From positions 372,001 through 436,000 of the forward strand of contig CABUWI010000001.1 of the NCBI GenBank assembly GCA_902495245.1: a stretch of DNA of 64,000 nucleotides, in the 5' to 3' direction. The DNA comes from an uncultured Porphyromonadaceae bacterium (lineage in GTDB: Bacteria > Bacteroidota > Bacteroidia > Bacteroidales > Muribaculaceae). Both the position numbers and the translations under genes were made by a program. Below the pieces are notes generated by a model that made no database searches, was not told where the DNA came from, and saw only the letters and a list, made by a program, of their open reading frames with translations. This document shows, piece after piece, positions 17,377 through 26,564 of this stretch; the stretch's first letter is position 1, and every line of letters starts with the position of its first letter.

Positions 17377-18590
17377 ACACTTTCGACGAAATACGCCAGA
17401 CCCTGAGCAACAACAAGGGGCGCACGGCTCTGACCGGCATCGCGGTGGCATGGGGCATCTTCATGCTCATCGTGCTGCTGGGCATGAGCAACGGCGTGGT
17501 CAACTCGTTCAAGGAGAACCGTCGCAGCCAGGGCACGAACATGCTGAAGGTGTGGGGCGGCATCACCTCCGACGCGTGGAAGGGCTACAAAGAGGGACGC
17601 TCAATCGAACTGCGCAGCGGCGACATGGAGCGCATTGCCGCCGACAACCCGACCCACACGGTAGGCGTTACAGCTCAAATTCAAGGCGAATCGCTGACCA
17701 TCTCCACCCCCCGCGACTATATGACCTCGTCATATCAGGGCGTCTATCCCGCCGAGGCCCGCCAACGCGCGCTCGACATGGCCCACGGCCGCTTCATCAA
17801 CGACCTCGACATCAACGAACGCCGCAAGGTCGTGGTGCTGTCGTCGCAGTCGGCCGAAACGCTTTTCGGCAATCCGGCCGAGGCAGTCGGCGAGGCCGTC
17901 AGAATCGGCGACCTCAGTTTCAAGGTAATCGGCGTGTATGACACCAAATGGGACCGCTCGGTCTATATTCCCTACTCCACCGCCGTCATTCTCGCCGCCA
18001 ACGGCGACGCCGTCGACGAGCTGAACATCGAGCTCAAGAACGTGGCCACCATGGACGACGGCACCGCGGCCGAAACGGCATCACGTCGCTCGCTCGCGTC
18101 AGCCCACGACTTCAGGCCCGACGACGAAAGCGCCGTGAGCGTCTGGAACCGATTCAACCAGCAGCTGTCAATGAACGCCGGCATGAACATTCTGAATTAC
18201 ACGGTGTGGGTCATCGGACTTTTCACCCTGCTCAGCGGCATAATCGGCGTCAGCAACATCATGTTTGTCAGCGTGCGCGAACGCACTCACGAAATCGGCA
18301 TTCGCCGCGCAATCGGCGCCAAGCCGCGCTCGATTCTGACGCAGATAATCCTTGAAAGCATAGCCATCACAACGTTGTTCGGCTATGTCGGCATAGTGCT
18401 CGGCACCATCGTTACGGGCGTCATTGCCAAGATAGCCGAACAGGTCGAGTTCCTGTCCGACCCGCGACTCGACCTGAGCGTGGCGCTGTCGGTTACGGTG
18501 GTGCTCATCATCGCGGGCTTGTGTGCCGGCCTGTTCCCGGCGCTGAAAGCCCTGAAAGTTAAACCCGTAGAAGCGCTTAGAGACGAATGA
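17370..18590 (+). CDS. MacB-type ABC transporter permease (first)
   Basis: A 406-residue FtsX-family permease: one N-terminal membrane helix (TGIAVAWGIFMLIVLLGM, about 24-41), a large MacB periplasmic core domain (about 50-270), then three C-terminal helices with the conserved segments VRERTHEIGIRRAIGAKPRS and VKPVEALRDE. Such permeases form mechanotransmission pumps with a MacA-like adaptor and TolC rather than passing substrate through the membrane. It pairs with the homologous next gene, probably as a heterodimer. Confidence 0.92.
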   Translation: MLDTFDEIRQTLSNNKGRTALTGIAVAWGIFMLIVLLGMSNGVVNSFKENRRSQGTNMLKVWGGITSDAWKGYKEGRSIELRSGDMERIAADNPTHTVGVTAQIQGESLTISTPRDYMTSSYQGVYPAEARQRALDMAHGRFINDLDINERRKVVVLSSQSAETLFGNPAEAVGEAVRIGDLSFKVIGVYDTKWDRSVYIPYSTAVILAANGDAVDELNIELKNVATMDDGTAAETASRRSLASAHDFRPDDESAVSVWNRFNQQLSMNAGMNILNYTVWVIGLFTLLSGIIGVSNIMFVSVRERTHEIGIRRAIGAKPRSILTQIILESIAITTLFGYVGIVLGTIVTGVIAKIAEQVEFLSDPRLDLSVALSVTVVLIIAGLCAGLFPALKALKVKPVEALRDE

Positions 18591-19819
18591 AAACAGGATT
18601 TTTCGACTTGGAGAACTGGCGCGAAATCGGCGTTACGCTCGCCCGCAACAAAACGCGCACTCTGCTGACGGCGTTCGGCATCTTCTGGGGCACGGCAATG
18701 CTGGCCATGCTGCTTGGCGGCGCCGAAGGCCTCGAGCGCATGCTGCGCAAAAATTTCGAGGGCTTCGCGACCAACTCGGCCGTGCTCTTTGCCAACCGCC
18801 GCTCCATATCCTATCAGGGATTCAACAAAGGCTCGTCGTGGAATCTGACCACGGCCGACATCGACCTGATTCGCCGGATTCCGGGCATCGACGCCGTGGC
18901 GCCGACCAACTTCGGCGGCTCGACCACGGTCAGCACGTCAAGCCACTCGACCACGGCCGAGATTCAAGGCGTCGACCAGGATTTTATCCGGGTCTTTCTG
19001 CCGACCATCAACAGCGGCCGCTTCATCAACGAAAGCGACCAGCGGCAACGGTCAAAAGTGGTGGTGCTGGGCCGCAATGTGGCCAACAAAGTGTTTCCCG
19101 ACGGCGACGCCGTCGGCAGTTTCGTCAACATCGGCGGCATCTTCTACAAGGTGGTAGGCATAGCCTCGCAAGAGGCCGAGGTGCAGATCAACGGCAGCAA
19201 AATCGACGATCAGGCAACCATTCCGATGAGCACCATGGCACAGTCGTTCAAACTCGGCGACACCGTGCACGGCACCATGATTACGGCATTGCCCGGCCAC
19301 ACACCCGCCGAGCTGAAGCCGCGCATCATACGCGCCGTGCGCATCAAGCACCCCATCGACCCGGCCGACACCCAGGCGCTGTTCTTCTTTGACGTCAGCG
19401 AGCAGTTCGCCATGGTCGACTCGCTGTTCATGGGCATCACGGTGCTTGCCCTCTTCGTGGGCATCGGCACCCTCGTGGCCGGCATTATCGGCGTGGGCAA
19501 CATCATGTGGGTAATCGTCAAAGAGCGCACCACCGAAATCGGCATTCGCCGCGCAATCGGAGCCCGGCCCGCCGACATCGTAACTCAGATTCTCTCTGAA
19601 GGCATCGCCCTGACGCTGATTGCCGGCATGGCGGGCATAGTGTTCGCCGCCGCCGTGCTCGGCGTTGTCGAGCACGTGTCGGAGGTCAGATTCCAGATGA
19701 CTTTCGCCCAGGCCGTGGCCATCATGACCATATTCATGACGCTCGGCGTGGCCACCAGCATCATTCCCTCGCTCAAAGCAATGAAAATAAAACCAATTGA
19801 AGCTATAAACGACAAATGA
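18587..19819 (+). CDS. MacB-type ABC transporter permease (second)
   Basis: A 410-residue paralogue of the preceding permease with the same topology: N-terminal helix near 25-42, a MacB core domain, and three C-terminal helices with VKERTTEIGIRRAIGARPAD and the end IKPIEAIND. A conserved GRNVANKVFPDGDAVGSFV segment lies in the periplasmic domain. Four-base overlaps on both sides indicate strict co-translation, consistent with 1:1 assembly of the two permeases. Confidence 0.92.
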   Translation: MKTGFFDLENWREIGVTLARNKTRTLLTAFGIFWGTAMLAMLLGGAEGLERMLRKNFEGFATNSAVLFANRRSISYQGFNKGSSWNLTTADIDLIRRIPGIDAVAPTNFGGSTTVSTSSHSTTAEIQGVDQDFIRVFLPTINSGRFINESDQRQRSKVVVLGRNVANKVFPDGDAVGSFVNIGGIFYKVVGIASQEAEVQINGSKIDDQATIPMSTMAQSFKLGDTVHGTMITALPGHTPAELKPRIIRAVRIKHPIDPADTQALFFFDVSEQFAMVDSLFMGITVLALFVGIGTLVAGIIGVGNIMWVIVKERTTEIGIRRAIGARPADIVTQILSEGIALTLIAGMAGIVFAAAVLGVVEHVSEVRFQMTFAQAVAIMTIFMTLGVATSIIPSLKAMKIKPIEAINDK

Positions 19820-20907
19820 AAAAGTTTTTGAAAATCGCTCTGTGGGTGCTCGTGGCCGCTCTGTTCATCGGCACGTTCGTCTACCTCTTCATGAACTCAC
19901 GGGGCAAGAAAACCGAGTATGAACTCGTGGCCCCGACCGACACGCTGACCATCAGCAAGTCGACCCTGCTGACAGGCACCATAGAGCCGCGCGACGAAAT
20001 TGAAATCAAGCCGCAGATTTCAGGCATCATATCCGAAATCATGGTCGAAGCCGGCGACCTGGTCAAAGAGGGCGACATCATTGCCCGCATCAAGGTCATT
20101 GCCGAAGAAAGCCAGCTCTCGTCGGCCCAGAACCGCGTGGCCGTGGCCGAATCGGCACTTGAACTGCAAAAGGCCAAGAGCGAGCGCACGGCCGAACTCT
20201 ATGAAAAGAAATACGTGAGCCGCGAAGAGTATGAAGAGTCGCAAAACGCCCTTCGCAACGCCCGCATCGAGCTGTCGGCCGCAAAAGACGCGCTGTCAAT
20301 CGTGCGCGACGGCGTGTCGTCGACCAACGCCCAGGGCAGCAACACCCTTGTGAGAGCCACGATTACCGGCCTGGTGCTCGACGTGCCCGTCAAGGTGGGC
20401 AGCTCGGTCATTCAGTCGAACACGTTCAACGACGGCACCACCATTGCAAAGGTGGCCGACATGAACGACCTCATCTTCAAAGGCAAAGTTGACGAGACGG
20501 AAGTCGGACTGCTCTCCGTAGGCCAGCCGATGACCATCACCATCGGCGCGCTGCAGGACGTCAGCTCCGAGGCCACCATTGAATACATCTCGCCCAAGGC
20601 CGAAAGCGAGAACGGCACAAACACTTTTGAAATCAAAGCGGCCGTCAGCCTGCCCGGCGTCAAAGACCTGCGCGCCGGCTATAGCGCCAACGCCTCGGTT
20701 GTGCTGCGCGAGGTCAGCGGCGCCATGAGTGTGCCTGAGGCCGTGGTCGAATTCGAGGGCGACAAGGCCTACGTCTACGTCCTGACCGACGAGAAGAAGC
20801 AGACCTTTGAACGCCGACAGATTCAGACCGGCCTGAGCGACGGCATCAATATTGAAGTAACCGGCGGCATCGACGCCTCCGACAAGCTCAGGGGGAACAC
20901 GAAATGA
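19816..20907 (+). CDS. MacA-like periplasmic adaptor (HlyD/RND family)
   Basis: A 363-residue adaptor with an N-terminal membrane anchor (about 7-27), a split lipoyl/biotinyl domain (EIKPQISGIISEIMVEAGDLVKEGD near 60-84, and the second half near 180-190 ATITGLVLDVPVKVG), a helical hairpin (about 100-165) that reaches TolC, and beta-barrel and membrane-proximal domains. It joins the MacB pair to the outer-membrane channel encoded next. Overlaps of 4 nt on both ends. Gene order permease-permease-adaptor-TolC. Confidence 0.92.
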   Translation: MKKFLKIALWVLVAALFIGTFVYLFMNSRGKKTEYELVAPTDTLTISKSTLLTGTIEPRDEIEIKPQISGIISEIMVEAGDLVKEGDIIARIKVIAEESQLSSAQNRVAVAESALELQKAKSERTAELYEKKYVSREEYEESQNALRNARIELSAAKDALSIVRDGVSSTNAQGSNTLVRATITGLVLDVPVKVGSSVIQSNTFNDGTTIAKVADMNDLIFKGKVDETEVGLLSVGQPMTITIGALQDVSSEATIEYISPKAESENGTNTFEIKAAVSLPGVKDLRAGYSANASVVLREVSGAMSVPEAVVEFEGDKAYVYVLTDEKKQTFERRQIQTGLSDGINIEVTGGIDASDKLRGNTK

Positions 20908-22205
20908 AACGCCATGCAGCCGTCTTGCTGAGCGCCGCCATCTGTCTGACGGCCTCGGCCCGCGAGTGGTCCTTGCAGGAGTGCATCGACTATGCGATTG
21001 AAAACAACCTGACCGTGAAGCGTCAGGAGCTCGGGCGCCGCAATGCCGAGCAGCAGGTAATCAGTGCCAAAGACGCCGTGCTGCCCCAGGTTAGCGGTTC
21101 GGCCTCACAGTCGTGGAACTTCGGCCGCGGCCTCACGGCGGCCAACACCTATGCCGACCGCAACACGTCGCAGTTCGGCACCAGCCTGGGCCTGCAGCTG
21201 CCGCTGTTCAACGGCCTGCAGACGGTGCGCAACGTCAGCTATGCCAAAGCGTCGCTCACGGCCGTGGTCGAAGAGCTTGAAGCGGCAAAAGATGACGTCG
21301 TGCTCCGCGTCATGGCCCAGTATCTGCAGGTGCTCTACTGCTCGGAACTCGAAGGAGTGGCCACGTCGCAGGCCGAGCTGACAGTCGAGGAGATGCAGCG
21401 GCGTCAGGCGCTGCTCGACGCGGGCAAGATTCCCGAAGCCGACATGCTCGACGCCAAGAGTCAGGCCGCCGAGGCCAAGATGCAGCTGGTGCAGGCCCGA
21501 AACGACCGCATGCTGGCGCTGGTTGACCTTGCGCAGCTGCTGCGCCTTGAGTCGGTCGACGATTTCGACATCTCGGCGCTCGACACCGACATGCTGCCTG
21601 AAATCCGCAACCCGCAGTCGGTCTATGAGTCGGCCATCGGCATCAACCACACAATCCGCGCCGGGCACCTGCAGGTGCAGGCCGCCGACCGCCAGATCAG
21701 CCTTGCAAAGACCGGCTGGATTCCGCGCCTGAGTTTCAACGCCGGGCTCGGCAGTAATTACTACCGGCTCAGCGGCGTCGCCAACGAATCGTTCGGCCAG
21801 CAGATGAAGCATAACTTCAGCCAGTATGTCGGATTCAGCCTCAGCGTGCCTGTTTTCGACGCCTTTTCGACACGCAATCAGGTGCGCTCGGCCAAACTGC
21901 AACGCCTTAACGCCGACCTGGAGCTCGAAACGCAGAAAGACAACTTGTTCAAGGCCGTGCAGGAATGCTACTATCAGGCTGTCGGCGCACGCGAAAAACT
22001 GACTTCGGCCGAAGAGTCGTGCACCGCTTCGGCGGCCGCGCTGGCTGCAGTGCAGGAAAAATACAGTCTCGGCCGCGCAACGGCCACCGACTTCGACACG
22101 GCCAAGAACCGCTTTGTGCAGTCAATGTCAGAACGCGCACGCGCACGCTACGAACTGATTCTGCGCGCACGCATTCTCGACTTCTACGCAACCAACCGCC
22201 GCTAA
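20904..22205 (+). CDS. TolC-family outer-membrane efflux protein
   Basis: A 433-residue outer-membrane factor with a signal peptide (cleavage near residue 19, ASA-RE) and the duplicated TolC helical repeats beginning WSLQECIDYAIENNLTVKRQ and FSLSVPVFDAFSTRN. It completes a tripartite MacAB-TolC-like pump. It overlaps the adaptor by 4 nt and is the last gene before the strong hairpin at 22231-22289. No cargo gene is certain; the nearest candidate is the small ORF at 23264. Confidence 0.93.
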   Translation: MKRHAAVLLSAAICLTASAREWSLQECIDYAIENNLTVKRQELGRRNAEQQVISAKDAVLPQVSGSASQSWNFGRGLTAANTYADRNTSQFGTSLGLQLPLFNGLQTVRNVSYAKASLTAVVEELEAAKDDVVLRVMAQYLQVLYCSELEGVATSQAELTVEEMQRRQALLDAGKIPEADMLDAKSQAAEAKMQLVQARNDRMLALVDLAQLLRLESVDDFDISALDTDMLPEIRNPQSVYESAIGINHTIRAGHLQVQAADRQISLAKTGWIPRLSFNAGLGSNYYRLSGVANESFGQQMKHNFSQYVGFSLSVPVFDAFSTRNQVRSAKLQRLNADLELETQKDNLFKAVQECYYQAVGAREKLTSAEESCTASAAALAAVQEKYSLGRATATDFDTAKNRFVQSMSERARARYELILRARILDFYATNRR

Positions 22206-22230
22206 GCTGAGGGCGGCGTCATAAACCCTG

Positions 22231-22289
22231 AATCGGGAAAAAGCGTTATTCTTTCGTATGAAAGAACCGACGCTTTTTTCCGATTTTTT
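22231..22289 (+). terminator. Terminator-like hairpin that encloses the next start codon
   Basis: Outer arms 22231-22246 and 22270-22285 pair over 16 bp with one G-U. Inner arms 22249-22255 and 22260-22266 pair perfectly over 7 bp around the 4-nt loop GTAT. A run of six T follows at 22284-22289. It looks like a classic intrinsic terminator for the exporter operon, yet the ATG of the downstream gene (22258) lies at the loop. Confidence 0.75.
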
Positions 22290-23286
22290 AGAGGCGCTGA
22301 AAGTGCCGCACACGCTCTCTTACTCGTCGAGAGCCTACCGCGCAATGCCGTTCAGGTCGCTGTTCGGACTGCAAAAACTGCTGCTCGCCTACGGCATCGA
22401 AAGCGAGGGCCTTCAGCTTGCCGACAAAAGCGAGATTACCGCTCTGCCGGTGCCCTTTCTGGCTAAACTTCCGGGCGGCATGGTGATAATTACCGACACG
22501 GCGCCCGACAGCATCGGCTACATCAGCCGCGGCGTGCCGCAAAAGGTGCCTGCGGCCGACTTCATCGACGCCTGGACCGGCATCGCCTTCATGGCCTATC
22601 CCGACGCGAAATCAATTGAGCCTGACTATCCGCGCCACCGCACGTTCGAACTTCTGGAACAGGCCAAATCGGTTGTGCTCGTGCTTGCGGCGGTGTTTCT
22701 GCTCGGCTATTTCTTTATCGGCAACGAACTGTGGCGCCACGCGTCGGCATGGCTGCTGGTGCTCTTCAACCTCGCCGGCCTGTTTTTCACCTACCACCTG
22801 GTGCAGAAAAGCGCCAACATCAGGTCGGCCACGGCCGACAGGGTGTGCAACACTCTCCAGAAAGGCGGCTGCGATTCCGTGCTCAAAAGCAAAGCCTCGA
22901 AATTTTTCGGGCTATTCGGCTGGAGCGAGGTCGGATTCGCCTATTTCTCCGTCTCGCTGGGCGCGATGCTGATGTTTCCGCAGACTTTGGGCAATCTTGC
23001 CCTGTGCAATGCCTGCTGCCTGCCTTTTACCCTCTGGAGCATATGGTATCAGAAAGCCCGCGCAAAGGCGTGGTGCACACTCTGTGTGAGCGTGCAGGCC
23101 ACACTGTGGTGTCTGTTTTTCTGCTATCTGGGCGGCGGCTGGTTCCGGTCAGAGCCCGTTGCCGGCACATCGCTGCTCGTTTTGGGCGCCGCTTATGTCG
23201 CCGCTCTGCTCGGCCTGAACAAGCTGATGCCTCTTATTGAAAAAAACAATACTGACAACGAAGATGAAACACTTGGAGCGTCCTAA
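22258..23286 (+). CDS. C39-like/vitamin K epoxide reductase (VKOR) fusion membrane protein
   Basis: A 342-residue protein in two parts. Residues of about 1-115 resemble the C39-peptidase-like domain found on Bacteroidota VKOR proteins (LKVPHTLSYSSRAYRAMPF, SLFGLQKLLLAYGIES), but the expected catalytic Cys is absent (VPHT), so it is probably a non-catalytic binding domain. Residues of about 138-320 are a VKOR-type disulfide oxidase with four or five membrane helices, loop cysteines Cys197 and Cys205, and the CxxC pair Cys273/Cys276 (AWCTLC). It would oxidise periplasmic thiols or partner thioredoxins. The 3' end overlaps a small ORF. Confidence 0.8.
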   Translation: MKEPTLFSDFLEALKVPHTLSYSSRAYRAMPFRSLFGLQKLLLAYGIESEGLQLADKSEITALPVPFLAKLPGGMVIITDTAPDSIGYISRGVPQKVPAADFIDAWTGIAFMAYPDAKSIEPDYPRHRTFELLEQAKSVVLVLAAVFLLGYFFIGNELWRHASAWLLVLFNLAGLFFTYHLVQKSANIRSATADRVCNTLQKGGCDSVLKSKASKFFGLFGWSEVGFAYFSVSLGAMLMFPQTLGNLALCNACCLPFTLWSIWYQKARAKAWCTLCVSVQATLWCLFFCYLGGGWFRSEPVAGTSLLVLGAAYVAALLGLNKLMPLIEKNNTDNEDETLGAS

Positions 23287-23413
23287 CTTACACTCGGCCA
23301 AAACAATGACCCCACTCGAGCTCAACTCCGTGCCGGTGTCGGCAAACGGCCCGGTCATCACCGGCGATGACCTGAAAAAGGCCGTTGCACATGCGGCGGA
23401 AAATGCGCAATAG
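23264..23413 (+). CDS. Candidate small peptide (49 aa), possible precursor peptide
   Basis: An uninterrupted 49-codon frame starts 20 nt inside the end of the VKOR gene in a different frame and stops at TAG 23413. The product begins MKHLERPNLHSAKTMTPLEL and ends DDLKKAVAHAAENAQ: basic N-terminus, no cysteine, no signal peptide, amphipathic C-terminal helix. The overall form (basic, short, beside a C39-like/VKOR protein and a MacAB-TolC exporter) is reminiscent of Bacteroidota peptide-natural-product precursors, but there is no double-glycine motif. It could be a real gene coupled to VKOR or a chance frame. Codon use matches neighbours. Confidence 0.45.
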   Translation: MKHLERPNLHSAKTMTPLELNSVPVSANGPVITGDDLKKAVAHAAENAQ

Positions 23414-23457
23414 GTTAACATTGCAAAAAAAATGAGACGTTTTTGAAAAAGATTGCG

Positions 23458-23465
23458 TAAATTTG
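23458..23465 (+). promoter_or_regulatory. -7 element for the oxidoreductase operon
   Basis: TAAATTTG followed by C lies 47 nt before the ferredoxin-subunit ATG. A TTTG occurs at 23442-23445 but is only 12 nt upstream, so a standard -33 is missing. Confidence 0.5.
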
Positions 23466-23512
23466 CGGCATAACAAAAATAAATTCAACAACAATTCCAC
23501 ATTATATTAAAT

Positions 23513-23758
23513 ATGGCAAAGGCTATAGGCACAGTCGAAATCGACAGTAACCGCTGCAAGGGGTGCAACCTCTGCGTGGTTGCTTGCCCGGCAACGGTGT
23601 TGGCGCTGCGCACGCACGAGGTCAACGACCGCGGCTATCACTTTGCCTACGCTCTCAACGCCGAGAACTGCATTGGTTGCGCGGCTTGCGCGCTTGTGTG
23701 CCCCGATGCCTGCATCGAGGTTTACCGCCTGATGCCCTCCTCGCCAAAGAGTGTGTAG
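23513..23758 (+). CDS. 2-oxoacid:ferredoxin oxidoreductase delta (ferredoxin) subunit
   Basis: An 81-residue 2[4Fe-4S] ferredoxin with two cluster motifs, CKGCNLCVVACP and CIGCAACALVCP. It carries electrons from the TPP site of the complex to soluble ferredoxin. It is the first gene of a four-subunit operon, followed by alpha, beta and gamma subunits. The small size and position identify it as the dedicated delta subunit rather than a general ferredoxin. Confidence 0.9.
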   Translation: MAKAIGTVEIDSNRCKGCNLCVVACPATVLALRTHEVNDRGYHFAYALNAENCIGCAACALVCPDACIEVYRLMPSSPKSV

Positions 23759-23777
23759 CATAAAGACAGCAAATCAA

Positions 23778-24862
23778 ATGGACGAAAACGAAGTTAGACT
23801 GATGAAGGGCAACGAGGCCATCGCCCATGCGGCTATCCGCTATGGCGTCGACGGCTATTTCGGCTATCCGATCACCCCTCAGTCTGAAATTCTTGAGACC
23901 CTCGAAGCTCTCGAGCCCTGGAACACGACCGGCATGGTGGTGCTTCAGAGCGAAAGCGAAGTCGCAGCCATCAACATGGTCTACGGCGGCGCCTCGACGG
24001 GCAAGGCCGTGATGACCTCGTCGTCATCGCCCGGCGTCAGCCTGATGCAGGAGGGCATCAGCTACATTGCGGCAGGCGAACTGCCGGCACTGATAATCAA
24101 CGTAATGCGCGGCGGTCCCGGTCTGGGCACAATCCAGCCCTCGCAGTCAGACTATTTTCAGGCGGTCAAGGGCGGAGGCCACGGCGACTATCGCCTCATA
24201 GTGCTGGCACCCGCATCTGTACAGGACATGGCCGATTTTGTCGGTCTGGCCTTCGACCTCTCGTTCAAGTACCGCACGCCGGCAATGATGCTGGCCGACG
24301 GCATCGTGGGCCAGATGATGGAGAAGGTCGTTCTGCCCCCGGCACGCAAACGCCGCACCGACGACGAAATCGCCGAGCAGTGTCCCTGGGCGGCCCGCGG
24401 CAAGCGCGGACGCCGTCAGCGCAACATCTCGACCACCCTCGAACTCGAATCGCACGCCATGGAGGTGAACAACAAGCGACTTCAGGCCACGTATGCCGAA
24501 ATCGAGCGCAACGAGGTCAGATTTGAAGAGTACATGACCGACGACGCCGACTACCTCATAGTGGCCTTCGGCTGCATGAGCCGCATCTGCCGCAAATCGA
24601 TTGAAGACGCGCGCGCCAAAGGCATAAAGGTCGGCCTGTTGCGCCCCATAACCCTGTGGCCCTTCCCCTCTGAGGCCATTGCCCGTCTGGCCCGAAAAGT
24701 CAAAGGCGTACTCGTTGCCGAGATGAATGCCGGACAGATGGTCGAAGACGTGCGTCTTGCCGTCGGCGACATCGTGCCCGTCGAACACTTCGGCCGCAAC
24801 GGCGGCATCGTGCCCAATCCGGCCGAGGTCGTCGAAGCCATCGAAGAAAAACTGATAAAGAA

Positions 24863-24866
<4 letters not shown>
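23778..24866 (+). CDS. vorB: 2-oxoacid:ferredoxin oxidoreductase alpha subunit (VorB/KorA-like)
   Basis: A 362-residue alpha subunit containing the pyrimidine-binding and domain II regions: KGNEAIAHAAIRYGVDGYFGYPITPQ-type start, SSSSPGVSLMQEGISY, MRGGPGLGTIQPSQSDYFQA. This is close to the VorB type (2-ketoisovalerate), although Bacteroidota versions may act on 2-oxoglutarate or branched-chain oxoacids. A basic insertion (KRGRRQR, near 207-213) separates the two halves. The start MDENEVRL at 23778 is preferred over an in-frame ATG at 23751 that overlaps the ferredoxin gene. It overlaps the beta gene by 4 nt. Confidence 0.88.
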
Positions 24867-25629
<763 letters not shown>

Positions 25630-25633
<4 letters not shown>

Positions 25634-26166
25634 CAAAAGAAATCATCATAACCGGATTCGGCGGTCAGGGCGTGCTCTCCATGGGCAAAATTCTGGCCTA
25701 TGCCGGACTGCTCGACGGCCTGGAAGTGAGCTGGATGCCGAGCTACGGACCCGAGCAGCGCGGCGGCACGGCCAACGTTACCGTAATTCTGAGCACGGAG
25801 CCGATTTCATCGCCCGTGCTCGACCGCTACGACGTGGCCGTGATTCTCAATCAGCAGAGTCTCGACAAGTTCGAGGCGAGCGTGAAACCCGGAGGCACGA
25901 TTCTCTATGACCCCTACGGCATTCACCGGCTGCCGCAGCGCAAAGACATCAACGTCGTTGCGGTCAACGCCACCGAGAGCGTTCTTGAAAGCGGTCAATT
26001 GAAAACCTACAACATGCTGCTGCTCGGGGCGCTGCTGAAGCTATTCCCGGTCGTCAAACCCGAAACCGTAATCAAAGGCCTGGAAAAGACTCTGCCCGAA
26101 CGCCACAGACACCTGATTCCCATGAACCGCGAAGCCATTGAAAAAGGCGCCACGCTGGTTAAATAA
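25630..26166 (+). CDS. 2-oxoacid:ferredoxin oxidoreductase gamma subunit
   Basis: A 178-residue gamma subunit with the family start ITGFGGQGVLSMGKILAYAG and the conserved YGPEQRGGTANVTVI. It contributes to CoA binding and assembly of the complex. It ends the coupled delta-alpha-beta-gamma set. The next gene follows after 20 nt and is unrelated in sequence, though possibly co-transcribed. Confidence 0.93.
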
Positions 26167-26186
26167 CCCCCTACTACATCTTCACA

Positions 26187-26564
26187 ATGACTGACGACGA
26201 AAAGAAACGACTGGCCAACGACCCCGACGGATTGCTGACCTATGAGTATATCGCCAACCATATCGGCACTGATGAACTTGAAATAGACTGGCTGACCGAC
26301 AACATGATACGCGTTGACCCCAACGGCCAGTTCACGGGTTCGGCCGCACGCTATCTGCATGCCATCAACCCCGAGGAGTATGCCGCCCAGATCGGCATGC
26401 TGATTGCCGCCACTATCGACAAAGACCGCGAACATCGCTATCTGGGCTCGCTGATGCAGGGCATCTATGGCGACGACTGCGAAAACCGGGCCGCAGAACT
26501 CTCGGTCTCCGACAATAACTTCCGCCGCATCTACAAGCGGCTTTATCCAACCTCAGCACTATGA
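26187..26564 (+). CDS. Uncharacterised 125-residue protein
   Basis: A small acidic soluble protein without signal peptide or membrane segments: MTDDEKKRLANDPDGLLTYE at the start, ASIS-type helices around YLHAINPEEYAAQIGMLIAA and a basic end (NNFRRIYKRLYPTS). No family is recognised. It is 20 nt behind the oxidoreductase gamma subunit and overlaps the cyclophilin gene by 4 nt, so it is translated between metabolic and envelope genes. The overlap and codon use support it as a genuine gene. Confidence 0.65.
   Translation: MTDDEKKRLANDPDGLLTYEYIANHIGTDELEIDWLTDNMIRVDPNGQFTGSAARYLHAINPEEYAAQIGMLIAATIDKDREHRYLGSLMQGIYGDDCENRAAELSVSDNNFRRIYKRLYPTSAL

Noticed and set aside
22258..23286. Active C39 bacteriocin-processing protease
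   Set aside because: The C39-like region lacks the catalytic cysteine and no ABC domain is attached, so proteolysis is not supported.
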